A stretch of 7,490 nucleotides of DNA, from contig JAGVIF010000176.1 of NCBI GenBank assembly GCA_020056205.1, positions 1 through 7,490 of the forward strand, given 5' to 3'. Numbering within the stretch: the first letter of the stretch is position 1; every line of letters begins with the position of its first letter. The translations under genes were made by a program, and so were the position numbers. The notes beneath the pieces are model-generated. The model had not been told where the DNA came from. It saw nothing but the letters and a program-made list of their open reading frames with translations, and searched no databases. Of this stretch, positions 1-6,700 are shown in pieces. Source of the DNA: Lentisphaeria bacterium (GTDB taxonomy: Bacteria; Verrucomicrobiota; Lentisphaeria; Victivallales; GWF2-50-93).

Positions 1-61
1 ATGCAAAAATCAAAAGTATGCACACCGCAGCGGCCGCAATTGTTTCTTTGTCAAACTTCAT
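1..61 (-). CDS. yidC: Membrane protein insertase YidC, N-terminal fragment (gene runs off the left edge)
   Basis: Only the first 20 codons are present. They read MKFDKETIAAAAVCILLIFA, a short charged start followed by a hydrophobic stretch, as expected for the first membrane segment of YidC (Oxa1 family), which inserts and folds inner-membrane proteins. The ATG at 61-59 has a strong purine-rich ribosome binding site (GGAGAGGAGAA) just upstream, which supports this start. The gene overlaps the end of yidD by 11 bases, suggesting translational coupling. The call rests mainly on its position as the last gene of the conserved rpmH-rnpA-yidD-yidC run, since 20 residues alone would not identify the family. 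The catalytic-type hydrophilic groove and the conserved C-terminal Oxa1 domain are outside the window. Confidence 0.88.
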   Translation of the reverse strand, partial: MKFDKETIAAAAVCILLIFA

Positions 62-323
62 TTCTCTTCTCCTCTCCGTATTGCGTCCATTTCAACGTGA
101 ATTTTTGCGGAACGGGATCAAATCCTCCCTCAAAGAATGGATTGCAGCGCAGTATCCTGAAAACCCCCATAACAGTTCCCCTTAGAAAACCATGCCTGTC
201 AACAGCCTTCGCGGCGTATTCGGAGCATGTCGGATAATAACGGCACATGCGGGGCAAAAATGGCGAGAGATATTTCTTGTAGGCTCTTATGACAAAGACG
301 GTTGTTTTTTTCGGAAATGACAT
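51..323 (-). CDS. yidD: YidD, membrane protein insertion efficiency factor (UPF0161)
   Basis: This 90-residue protein carries the family hallmarks in order: an N-terminal amphipathic stretch (AYKKYLSPFLPRMC, about residues 14-27), the signature CRYYPTCSEYA at 27-37, and CNPFFEGGFDPVP at 60-72. Cys27, Cys33 and Cys60 are the conserved cysteines. YidD is a small inner-membrane-associated protein thought to assist YidC-dependent insertion. The reading frame stays open far upstream through rnpA, but family length and alignment favour the ATG at 323, which lies 8 bases after the rnpA stop. A GGAAGGA sequence sits upstream but about 15 bases from that ATG, so the ribosome binding site is not ideal. 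A GTG at 347-345 is a less likely alternative. The gene ends inside the start of yidC with an 11-base overlap. Confidence 0.94.
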   Translation of the reverse strand: MSFPKKTTVFVIRAYKKYLSPFLPRMCRYYPTCSEYAAKAVDRHGFLRGTVMGVFRILRCNPFFEGGFDPVPQKFTLKWTQYGEEKRNEV

Positions 324-331
324 AAAAAAAA

Positions 332-730
332 TCAGGAATCCTTCCACTTTCCCGCCTCTTTCAGCAGTTGAATAAAGTCCGTCTGCAATTCCTGTGTTTT
401 GACTTTCATCGCTGACAAACGCGGGATCATCAGAATTTCGCATAGTTTCAATCGGGCGTTGCTGAGCCTGAAGGCCTCCCTCATCATTCGTTTCGCCCTG
501 TTTCTTGCGTTCGCCTTTTTGCTGAATTTTTTGCCGCATATCAGACCAAGTTTTGAAACGGAACTTCTATTTTCGGCAATAAGGACGACGAGGAGTTTGC
601 CAAGGTATTTTTTTCCGTGCTGTTTAACATAGTTGAAATCGGATAAATTAAGCAGATGCTGGGCTTTTGGAAAATCCGCTTTGCCGAATTGAACAGGCCT
701 GCGTTGTTTTCTCTCTCTTTCATCAAGCAT
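332..730 (-). CDS. rnpA: Ribonuclease P protein component (RnpA)
   Basis: The 132-residue basic protein matches the RNase P protein subunit, which binds the catalytic RNA and helps remove 5' leaders from pre-tRNAs. The diagnostic RNR motif is at residues 76-87 (RNRAKRMMREAF), preceded by LGLICGKKFSKKANA, the usual strand leading into it. The region FPKAQHLLNLSDFNYVKQHGKK (about 20-41) corresponds to the usual N-terminal start of the family, so roughly 19 extra residues (MLDERERKQRRPVQFGKAD) precede the common core. The ATG at 730 has no clear Shine-Dalgarno sequence, but I see no better in-frame start. It begins 21 bases after the rpmH stop, and yidD follows after 8 bases, so the genes very likely form one operon. 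RNase P protein and L34 adjacency is nearly universal in bacteria. Confidence 0.95.
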   Translation of the reverse strand: MLDERERKQRRPVQFGKADFPKAQHLLNLSDFNYVKQHGKKYLGKLLVVLIAENRSSVSKLGLICGKKFSKKANARNRAKRMMREAFRLSNARLKLCEILMIPRLSAMKVKTQELQTDFIQLLKEAGKWKDS

Positions 731-751
731 TTGAGGAGATAAATCAGGCTG

Positions 752-886
752 TTATGCGGTGAGACGTTTGCGCCCCTTCCTGCGCCTTCTCTGCAAAATC
801 AGTCTTCCGCCCTTTGTTGACATTCTTGCTCTGAACCCGATCTTGCGCTTTCTCTTTATGTTCGACGGCTGAAACGTCCTCTTCAT
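752..886 (-). CDS. rpmH: 50S ribosomal protein L34
   Basis: The 44-residue product begins [20 protein letters not shown] and ends [12 protein letters not shown], an almost textbook L34 sequence: the invariant KRTFQPS start, the RMSTKGGR core and an Arg/Lys-rich tail. L34 is a small protein of the large ribosomal subunit. The ATG at 886-884 is preceded by GGAGG with an 8-base spacer, a strong ribosome binding site. It is the first gene of a minus-strand run with rnpA 21 bases downstream. In many bacteria dnaA lies divergently upstream of rpmH; here that position is held by an unrelated membrane protein gene. Confidence 0.98.
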   Translation of the reverse strand: MKRTFQPSNIKRKRKIGFRARMSTKGGRLILQRRRRKGRKRLTA

Positions 887-1003
887 TTTTTATGCCTCCA
901 CTTTCTAAATGTTACGGTTGCGAAGGAAATACAGGGCGGCGAAAAAAGCGATACGACTCCGCCAGATGCCTATGTCCTGTTTTCCTGTTTTAAAAGAAAC
1001 GCT

Positions 1004-1032
1004 ATCTTACTTGTCCCAAAGAAATATTCAAA
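1004..1032 (-). promoter_or_regulatory. Tentative promoter for the rpmH-rnpA-yidD-yidC run
   Basis: On the minus strand TTTGAA (1032-1027) and TAAGAT (1009-1004) are separated by 17 bases, with 3/6 and 4/6 matches to sigma-70 consensus. Transcription would start near 997, giving a leader of about 110 bases before rpmH. The match is weak; TTGGGA at about 1019 is another possible -35. The location upstream of the first gene is the main support. Confidence 0.22.
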
Positions 1033-1158
1033 TTTTGTTTTAAAGAAAATCATATTTTTTCTTGCCATCTCTGACGACTCCTGGCTCGCTGTCTATCACT
1101 AAATACGAATCAAGTCAAGTGATGAAAGAAAATATTTTGAAAAATCCGCAAACTTTTT

Positions 1159-1170
1159 AAATTGCAATTT
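1159..1170. repeat. Perfect 12-base palindrome AAATTGCAATTT
   Basis: The sequence equals its own reverse complement. It overlaps the tentative -35 box (TTGCAA, 1162-1167) of the downstream membrane protein gene, so it could be an operator. AT-rich palindromes of this size also arise by chance, and no matching regulator is visible. Confidence 0.4.
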
Positions 1171-1190
1171 TCTCATAACAATGCTTGTAT
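1162..1190 (+). promoter_or_regulatory. Tentative promoter for the zinc-ribbon membrane protein gene
   Basis: TTGCAA (1162-1167) and TTGTAT (1185-1190) are 17 bases apart. The -10 matches consensus at only 3/6 positions, but it is preceded by TGC, an extended -10 (TGn) element. The leader would be about 135 bases. No competing stronger promoter is evident between here and the start at 1333. Confidence 0.25.
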
Positions 1191-1332
1191 TTCAGCGATA
1201 CCCAGTCAATCTATTAAAAAAATAAGATGGTTGATGGGTCACATTCCAAACTTCTGCCAAATATGGACGACTTGATGCTTGGTCGCCATCTTGAGACTAA
1301 TAAACTGTTGGAACACGGAAAGGAACCGAAGA

Positions 1333-2418
1333 ATGAAGACCGATGCGAAGTCAAAAGGAACCTGGATTCATCGTTTTGCCATACGACTCTTCACCCTCGT
1401 ACTTGCGGTGCTGATCTTCTGGGTGCTTGGCTTCTTTGTGGACGACATCCGGGCCATCCGCGGTCCCGACTATGCCTCCATCGAGAAGAAACATTTGGAC
1501 AAGGATCTCGTAGCAAAACGGCTCGCTCTTGAGAAACAAGTCGCGGACCTCACCCGCCAGATTGAGAACCAGACGGAGAAACAGCGCGTGGTGGGAGACA
1601 GCTCCCGCAACCTGCAACAAACGATCAACCAGCTTCTCGAACTCCAGAAGCTAGGCATGCAGAAGAGCATCGCCTTCTCCGATACGGAACAGGCAAACTT
1701 TACCAGCAGCCTGAATCTCTTTCTGAACAACCAGAAGAAGTACCAAGAACTGAGCCAGACCGTATCGGACATGCTTGAACGGAAACAGGGACTCGTTCGG
1801 GAGAAGGATCAGACGGAACTAGAGATCGAGAAGCAGCGTCAGCCCGCCAGGGATGAGTTCAATACCCTCAGCCAGAGACACCGGATGAAACTAGCCTTCC
1901 TTCAACTTGCGATTCTATTGTCCATTCTCGTTGTGGCGGCGACCGTCATCATCAAGAAGCGCTCCAGCATTTATTTTCCGTTGTTCCTTGCTTTCGGCGC
2001 GGCGACACTGATCAAGGTCGCTCTCGTGGTTCACGAGTACTTCCCCAGCAAGTACTTCAAATACGTCCTTATAGGGGGACTATTGATTGTGGTGGTGCGA
2101 CTGTTGATCTACTTCATTCGCACCATCGCCTTCCCAAAGACACAGTGGCTGGTCAAGCAGTACCGGGAGGCATACGAGCGATTTCTATGTCCCATTTGTG
2201 AATACCCAATTCGGATCGGCCCCCGTCGTTTTCTGTTCTGGACGCGCCGAACAGTCAACAAGATCGTTGTTCCAAGCGATCAAGGCGATCAGGAAGAGAA
2301 ATACACCTGTCCGTCTTGCGGAAGCAGCCTCTTCGAGGAGTGCCCCTCTTGCCACAAGATCAGGCATGCGATGCTTCCGAACTGTTCGCACTGCGGAGCT
2401 AAGAAGGAAATCAAATAG
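1333..2418 (+). CDS. Uncharacterised membrane protein with periplasmic coiled-coil and C-terminal double zinc ribbon
   Basis: I do not recognise a named family for this 361-residue protein. Visible parts in order: a basic N-terminus; a membrane segment at about 16-36 (FTLVLAVLIFWVLGFF); a long charged, Gln/Glu/Lys-rich, coiled-coil-like region at about 51-185; three further membrane segments at about 187-207, 212-233 and 243-263; then a soluble tail with four CxxC knuckles, CPIC (286-289), CPSC (326-329), CPSC (337-340) and CSHC (351-354), which fit two zinc-ribbon sites. The positive-inside rule (basic N-terminus, KKRSS after segment two, basic residues after segment four) puts the coiled-coil outside the cytoplasm and the zinc ribbons inside. 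The ATG at 1333 is chosen because AAAGGA lies about 8 bases upstream; the open frame reaches back to a TTG at 1279 without such a site. It appears monocistronic, convergent with the araC-type gene. A role in sensing or scaffolding at the membrane is possible but unsupported. Confidence 0.86.
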   Translation: MKTDAKSKGTWIHRFAIRLFTLVLAVLIFWVLGFFVDDIRAIRGPDYASIEKKHLDKDLVAKRLALEKQVADLTRQIENQTEKQRVVGDSSRNLQQTINQLLELQKLGMQKSIAFSDTEQANFTSSLNLFLNNQKKYQELSQTVSDMLERKQGLVREKDQTELEIEKQRQPARDEFNTLSQRHRMKLAFLQLAILLSILVVAATVIIKKRSSIYFPLFLAFGAATLIKVALVVHEYFPSKYFKYVLIGGLLIVVVRLLIYFIRTIAFPKTQWLVKQYREAYERFLCPICEYPIRIGPRRFLFWTRRTVNKIVVPSDQGDQEEKYTCPSCGSSLFEECPSCHKIRHAMLPNCSHCGAKKEIK

Positions 2419-2487
2419 AGTTCCAACAAGGCAAATTCACGGGACGACATCCCTCCGCCCGTGATTTGCGCCGTTATCAAGAATATG

Positions 2488-2505
2488 ACAGGCACCCCTG
2501 CCTGT
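2488..2505. terminator. Perfect 7-bp hairpin, possible bidirectional terminator
   Basis: ACAGGCA (2488-2494) pairs perfectly with TGCCTGT (2499-2505) around a CCCC loop. It lies 70 bases after the stop of the zinc-ribbon protein gene and is followed by ATGTTTTG, a short and interrupted T-rich stretch. It could end that transcript, or be a member of a different extragenic palindrome family, as it lacks the GTAGC head of its neighbours. Confidence 0.4.
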
Positions 2506-2515
2506 ATGTTTTGAA

Positions 2516-2540
2516 GAGTAGCATAAGCCTCCGGCTTGTG
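2516..2540 (+). repeat. REP-like unit 1: GTAGC head plus hairpin
   Basis: GAGTAGC is followed directly by a hairpin: CATAAGCC (2522-2529), loop TCC, GGCTTGTG (2533-2540), pairing over 8 positions with one G-T wobble. The GTAG tetranucleotide at the foot of a short stem is the known hallmark of REP elements mobilised by REP-associated tyrosine transposases. No such transposase is in this window. Confidence 0.6.
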
Positions 2541-2544
2541 ATTG

Positions 2545-2569
2545 GAAGTAGCTCAATTCTCCGGATTGA
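2545..2569 (+). repeat. REP-like unit 2: GTAGC head plus hairpin, same orientation as unit 1
   Basis: GAAGTAGC (2545-2552) precedes TCAATTC (2553-2559), loop TCC, GGATTGA (2563-2569). The stem sequence differs from unit 1, yet the pairing is kept (seven pairs including one G-T wobble) and the TCC loop is identical. Changes on both arms that preserve pairing argue for a selected hairpin rather than chance. Confidence 0.55.
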
Positions 2570-2578
2570 AAGCGCTAT

Positions 2579-2603
2579 GCAAGCCAGAGGCTTGCGCTAC
2601 TTC
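2579..2603 (-). repeat. REP-like unit 3, opposite orientation
   Basis: Read on the minus strand, GAAGTAGC (2603-2596) is followed by GCAAGCC, loop TCT, GGCTTGC (ending at 2579), a perfect 7-bp stem. This is the same head-plus-hairpin unit as 1 and 2 in inverted orientation. Units 2 and 3 thus form an inverted pair, the arrangement called a BIME in enterobacteria. Confidence 0.6.
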
Positions 2604-2661
2604 ATGGAAATAATCAGAACATGCCGGATAACAAAATTGCCCATATCGGAGTCAAATTTTA

Positions 2662-2689
2662 GCCCGCTTATTTCATGAAAAATGCGGCC
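2662..2689 (-). terminator. Imperfect hairpin downstream of the AraC-type gene
   Basis: GCCCGC (2662-2667) and GCGGCC (2684-2689) pair at five of six positions, with an inner TTTCATGAAA palindrome (2671-2680). It lies 35 bases beyond the regulator's stop on the minus strand and could end its transcript, but no clean T-run follows, so support is weak. Confidence 0.25.
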
Positions 2690-2723
2690 AACTGCTTAAT
2701 TTAGGATGAATTCAGGAGGAAAT

Positions 2724-3578
2724 TTACCCGCAATGGTTCAAAAATTGGCGCGGTTTTTGTCCGAGGCATTTCTTAAATTGGCGGCTGAAGTAATTGCTGT
2801 CCTTAAAACCGGAGGCGAAGGCGGCTTCTTTTACGGAAAAATTGCCCATCTTCAGCAATTTTGAGGCGTGCGAAATTCGCAGGTTAATCTGATAGTTGAT
2901 AGGCGAAAGCCCGGTCGTCCGTTTAAAAACCCTAAAAAATGTGCTTCTTGACATTGACGACATCCCGCACAGCATTTTGAGGTCAAGGGGTTGGCGAAAA
3001 TCTCTTTCTATGCGGCTGATCGCGTTCGCAAGCCGATAGACGGGGTCTTCGCTTTTCTCGAAAATCCTCGAATAAGTCCGTGAAAGGAAAGCGACCAGTC
3101 TCATAAAATGCGCGGTCGCCATAAACTCATAGCCTGCGATGTTCTTCGAGATTTCTGAATTTATTTCGTCAACAAGGGCGGAAGCATGGGCCAGTTGGTT
3201 TGGAGCGAGAAACAAATAATTATTCTTTTCCTTCAGTCTCTTTCGCTCCGGATAAATTTTAAAAAGGGCGTGATAACCCGGAAGCTTTTTGAGTTCATTT
3301 TTTGGCAGGCTCAAAGCGTCAAGGTGAAAAAGAATATTTATGAGATGAAGGTTTGATGTCTCCCTGTATCCGTGGCTCCGCCCCCTGCGGATTATGAAAA
3401 CATTTCCCGCAATTATTTCCAGCGATTCATTTTCGGTGAAATGAATTCCCCTCCCTTTCTGAATTATAACAAGCTCGTCGAAATCGTGACTGTGAAGAGC
3501 AATAGGGGTTTGAGGATATTGTTTTTTTATCACAATAGGAAAATCTTCCGGCAAAAAAACTCTTATTTTCTTTTTCAT
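2724..3578 (-). CDS. AraC/XylS-family transcriptional regulator with N-terminal cupin sensor domain
   Basis: The 284-residue protein has the usual two-part layout. An N-terminal cupin-like sugar-sensing domain spans about residues 20-100, with HSHDFDELVIIQKGRG at 29-44 and GNVFIIRRGRSHGY at 58-71. A C-terminal double helix-turn-helix spans about 185-281: the first HTH at 196-220 (LDLKMLCGMSSMSRSTFFR) and the second at 246-270 with the family signature GFKDSNYFSRQFKK (257-270). Such regulators usually bind direct-repeat half-sites and activate nearby catabolic genes when a sugar binds the cupin domain. It is transcribed divergently from the GH106-like hydrolase gene, 131 bases away, so that gene is its likely target. 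The ATG at 3578 matches normal family length, but no Shine-Dalgarno sequence precedes it. The ligand cannot be read from the sequence; rhamnose or a rhamnoside is a guess from the neighbour. Confidence 0.95.
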   Translation of the reverse strand: MKKKIRVFLPEDFPIVIKKQYPQTPIALHSHDFDELVIIQKGRGIHFTENESLEIIAGNVFIIRRGRSHGYRETSNLHLINILFHLDALSLPKNELKKLPGYHALFKIYPERKRLKEKNNYLFLAPNQLAHASALVDEINSEISKNIAGYEFMATAHFMRLVAFLSRTYSRIFEKSEDPVYRLANAISRIERDFRQPLDLKMLCGMSSMSRSTFFRVFKRTTGLSPINYQINLRISHASKLLKMGNFSVKEAAFASGFKDSNYFSRQFKKCLGQKPRQFLNHCG

Positions 3579-3585
3579 GTATCAT

Positions 3586-3618
3586 TGAGATTATTATGCT
3601 AATAAATGAGATTTTTGT
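3586..3618 (+). promoter_or_regulatory. Candidate AraC-type operator: two direct half-sites 21 bases apart
   Basis: TGAGATTATTAT (3586-3597) and TGAGATTTTTGT (3607-3618) match at 10 of 12 positions and start exactly 21 bases apart, two turns of the helix. This is the geometry AraC-family proteins use to bind tandem half-sites. They lie in the divergent region just upstream of the regulator gene. A related GAGATTATAAAA occurs at 3681-3692. Confidence 0.45.
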
Positions 3619-3632
3619 TAAGGCATAACACC

Positions 3633-3643
3633 TCACACTGTGA
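3633..3643. promoter_or_regulatory. Short palindrome TCACA-C-TGTGA in the divergent promoter region
   Basis: Perfect 5-base arms flank a single C. The half-sites resemble those of CRP (TGTGA/TCACA), but the order and spacing are reversed compared with the CRP site, so a CRP site is not claimed. It could be an operator for another regulator or chance. Confidence 0.3.
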
Positions 3644-3662
3644 TATATGTATTCTGTTAAAT

Positions 3663-3691
3663 TTGAATTTCAAACTAAAAGAGATTATAAA
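3663..3691 (+). promoter_or_regulatory. Tentative promoter of the glycoside hydrolase gene
   Basis: TTGAAT (3663-3668) and TATAAA (3686-3691) are 17 bases apart, matching sigma-70 consensus at 4/6 and 5/6 positions. The predicted start near 3698 falls at the ribosome binding site, leaving a leader of only about 12 bases, which is unusually short. A weaker promoter further upstream, dependent on the AraC-type activator, is an alternative. Confidence 0.3.
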
Positions 3692-3697
3692 ACAAAA

Positions 3698-3703
3698 GAG
3701 GAG
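3698..3703 (+). promoter_or_regulatory. Ribosome binding site that fixes the hydrolase start
   Basis: GAGGAG lies 6 bases before the ATG at 3710. The same frame also has an ATG at 3647, but that one has no such site and would add 21 residues with no counterpart in the family, so 3710 is preferred. Confidence 0.8.
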
Positions 3704-3709
3704 TTTTTT

Positions 3710-6700
3710 ATGGGAAAGATTGTGGAGGAGTTTAAAAATCCCGGCGCCGCATATCGTGGAAAACCATTTTGGGCTTGGAACGGGAAACTTGAAGAGGACG
3801 AACTGCGCAGACAATTGCGCGTAATGCGAGATATGGGGCTGGGAGGCGCATTTATGCATTCACGCGTCGGGCTTGCGACCGAATATCTCTCAAAAGAATG
3901 GTTCAATCTTGTCAATGCCTGCGCGGATGAGTGCCGGAAAAATAAAATGGAGGCGTGGCTCTATGACGAGGACCGCTGGCCGTCTGGCGCCGCAGGAGGA
4001 CTTGTAACAAAAAATCCGAAATACCGCATGCGCATACTGAAGATGACCGCTTCGGAAGCCGCAGACTATGAGGCAGAGGGCGGAGAACTCGCCGTATTCG
4101 CCGCAAAGATGGCAGGAAATACTCTTCTTAGCTACAGGAAGGCGAAATCGGCAAAGAAAATAGATGCCGAAAAGGGCGAACGGATACTTTCGTTCAAGAT
4201 CCATATCGAAGAGAATTCACCTTGGTACAACGGATTCACATATCTCGATACGATGTCCGACAAGGCCGTCAGGCAATTCATCAAGATAACGCACGATGCG
4301 TATGCGAAGAACTGCAAGAAGGATTTCGGCAAACTCATACCGGGAATATTCACCGACGAACCGAACTATGGCCATCTTTCTGCATACAAGAACACGTCGA
4401 AAATACCGTGGACAGACAAGCTCCTACAGACATTTAAAAAGCGTTATGGCTACGATTTGGCGGACAAGCTCCCTGAAGTGATATTCAGATTGAACGACGA
4501 GGAATTCTCAAAGGCCCGTCACGATTACTTCGAGGCGTGTACGTACCTTTTCACTAACAATTTCGGCAAGAAGATTTACAAGTGGTGCGACAAAAACAAG
4601 GTCGCGTTCACCGGACACGTGCTTTGCGAGGACTCATTGCCGTCTCAAACCAGAGTTGTCGGGAGCGCGATGCGTTTCTATGAATATATGCAGGCGCCCG
4701 GAATAGATATCCTCTGCTCACAGGGGCTTACCCGCGAGGGAAGTCCTACGCCCGAGTATCTTACAGCTAAACAATGCAGTTCGGCGCTTGACCAGTTCGG
4801 CAGGAAATGGATGCTGAGCGAACTCTACGGCTGCACGGGCTGGCATTTCACCTTCGCGGAACATAAGGCGGTTGGCGATTGGCAGGCCGCTCTCGGAGTC
4901 AACCTCCGCTGCCAGCATCTTTCCTGGTACACGATGGAAGGCGAGGCAAAACGCGATTATCCCGGCTCGATTTCATTCCAGTCTCCGTGGTGGAGGGATT
5001 ATAATGTTGTGGAAGACTACTTTTCACGGGTGAACTATATGCTTACCCAGGGAAAAGCTGTCAGAGATGTCGCCGTAATTCATCCTATCGAGAGCGCGTG
5101 GGGCGTTGCGTACCAGCAACTGATAGATTGCGGCTGGGGGGACTTTCCTCAGGGCAAGGAAGGGGACAAGGAGCAACCGGTGATCACTCTTGACGAGAAT
5201 CTCAAGAAGGTACAGCAGATACTTCTCGAAGAGCATTTTGATTTCGAATATGTTGACGAGGATATTCTTGCGCGCCACGGCGCGGTAAAGAACGGCAGGT
5301 TCAACCTTGTCAAATCCTCGTACAGCACGGTCATTGTTCCTCCTGCGTACACATTGAGGAAGAGCACCTGCGAAATGCTTGCGAAATTCGCAGAAGTCGG
5401 CGGAAAGGTTATTTTCGTGGAGCCGACGCCTTCATTTGTAAATGCCGAAAAATGCGATTGCATCATGGAACTTGTTGCGAAATGCGCAAAAGTCGGACTC
5501 GACAGGGCTGAGCTCGTGAAGGCTCTTTCAAAGGACAAGACGATCAGAAATATCGCGGTGAAGACCGCAGACGGCAAAGAATACAATCCATGTCTTTACA
5601 TGATGAGACAGGACAAGAACGGACGCGCGATCGTCTTCATCTGCCATACCCTGCAGGACAAGGATTCCGGCGCAGTTACGGTTGAAATTCCGGTGAACGG
5701 CGCGGTGCAAGAATGGGATGCGATCACCGGCGCCGTTTATCTCGCGGACGCGCAAAAGACATCTTCAGGCGTGAAGCTAAAAACCGTCCTCCACGGAACG
5801 GGCAGTAGAATTTTCGTGGTGGATCCGAAGCAAAACCCGAATCTTCGCAAACGCTTGGAATTCAAAGATGTTAGCGGGAAAAAGATAGACTGCTCCACGA
5901 TGAAAATCTTCAGAAATGAACCGAACGCCTTCCCTCTCGATGTCCCGGAATATTCTTTGAACGGGGGTGAATGGAAGAAGGACAAGGACATTCTGAAAAT
6001 CGACAACGCGATCCGCGACATCGTCAAATGGCCTCACCGCGGCGGTTCAATGTGCCAGCCATGGGCAGTCAAAGAAGAGAAAAACTCGAAAACAGCCCAA
6101 GTCTCATTGCGTTATCTCTTTGAAATCAAAGAAGTTCCAACATCGCCATGCCATCTTGTAATGGAAAGGCCGGAGAAATTTTCCATCACGCTGAACGGTT
6201 TTGAGCTTAAACACGACGAAGGCGAAGGATGGTGGATAGACAAGTCATTTAAACGGCTTTCCGTTTCTCCCGCGATCCTGAAGGCAGGCATTAATGAACT
6301 CGTCTTGAAAACAAATTATTCCTCAAAAGACAATCTTGAAGCGCTCTATTTTACCGGAGAATTCGGCGTTTCTTGGACGAAGACCGCCTCGTCAAGGATA
6401 ATTCCTGTCATAACCGAACTGCCGAATGAACTCAAATTAGGAGATTGGTGCGAACAGGGATTCCCGTGCTATACAGGCTCAATTACGTATTCGATGGATT
6501 TTGAGATTGAGAAGATTTCCAAAAATATCTTCATCAAAATCCCGGAATGGCAGGGATCTTTGCTCAAAATTTATGTCAACGGGAAAAAGGCCGGAATTCT
6601 GGCATGGCAGCCTTATGAAGTCAATATCGGCGATTTTGTCCAAACGGGAAAAAATAAACTTGCCATTGAAGTCGTGGGCACAAGGAGAAACCTGCTCGGT

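Larger units (their letters stand above)
887..1332. other. Divergent intergenic region without a convincing gene
   Basis: This AT-rich stretch separates rpmH (minus) from the zinc-ribbon membrane protein gene (plus). I find no RNA gene, no match to the DnaA box TTATCCACA and no conserved small protein. It holds the two tentative promoters, a 12-base palindrome at 1159-1170, and an imperfect direct repeat of TGTTTTAAA(A)GAAA at 986 and 1036, 50 bases apart, of unknown meaning. Short open frames that start at 1227 and 1279 run into the downstream gene and lack ribosome binding sites. Confidence 0.6.
2419..2723. other. Intergenic region between convergent genes, holding a cluster of hairpins
   Basis: No convincing coding sequence is present. 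An open frame at 2466-2678 runs straight through the palindromes and has no ribosome binding site or recognisable product. The region contains four compact hairpins between 2488 and 2595 and an imperfect hairpin near the end of the regulator gene, described separately. Convergent gene ends are the typical home of REP-like repeats and bidirectional terminators. Confidence 0.7.

Noticed and set aside
51..539. A 162-residue version of YidD starting inside rnpA
   Set aside because: The extra 72 residues are a shadow of rnpA in another frame; the known family starts close to the ATG at 323.
1227..1532. 101-residue plus-strand open frame before the zinc-ribbon membrane protein
   Set aside because: It mostly overlaps the true gene in another frame, has no ribosome binding site and shows no recognisable domain.
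2516..2603. CRISPR array
   Set aside because: Units are too short, differ in sequence and orientation, and have no spacers of regular length; the head-plus-hairpin pattern fits REP-like elements instead.
2466..2678. 70-residue open frame across the hairpin cluster
   Set aside because: It reads straight through the palindromic repeats, has no ribosome binding site and no protein-like composition.
3633..3643. CRP binding site
   Set aside because: The half-sites are in the opposite order and separated by one base rather than six.
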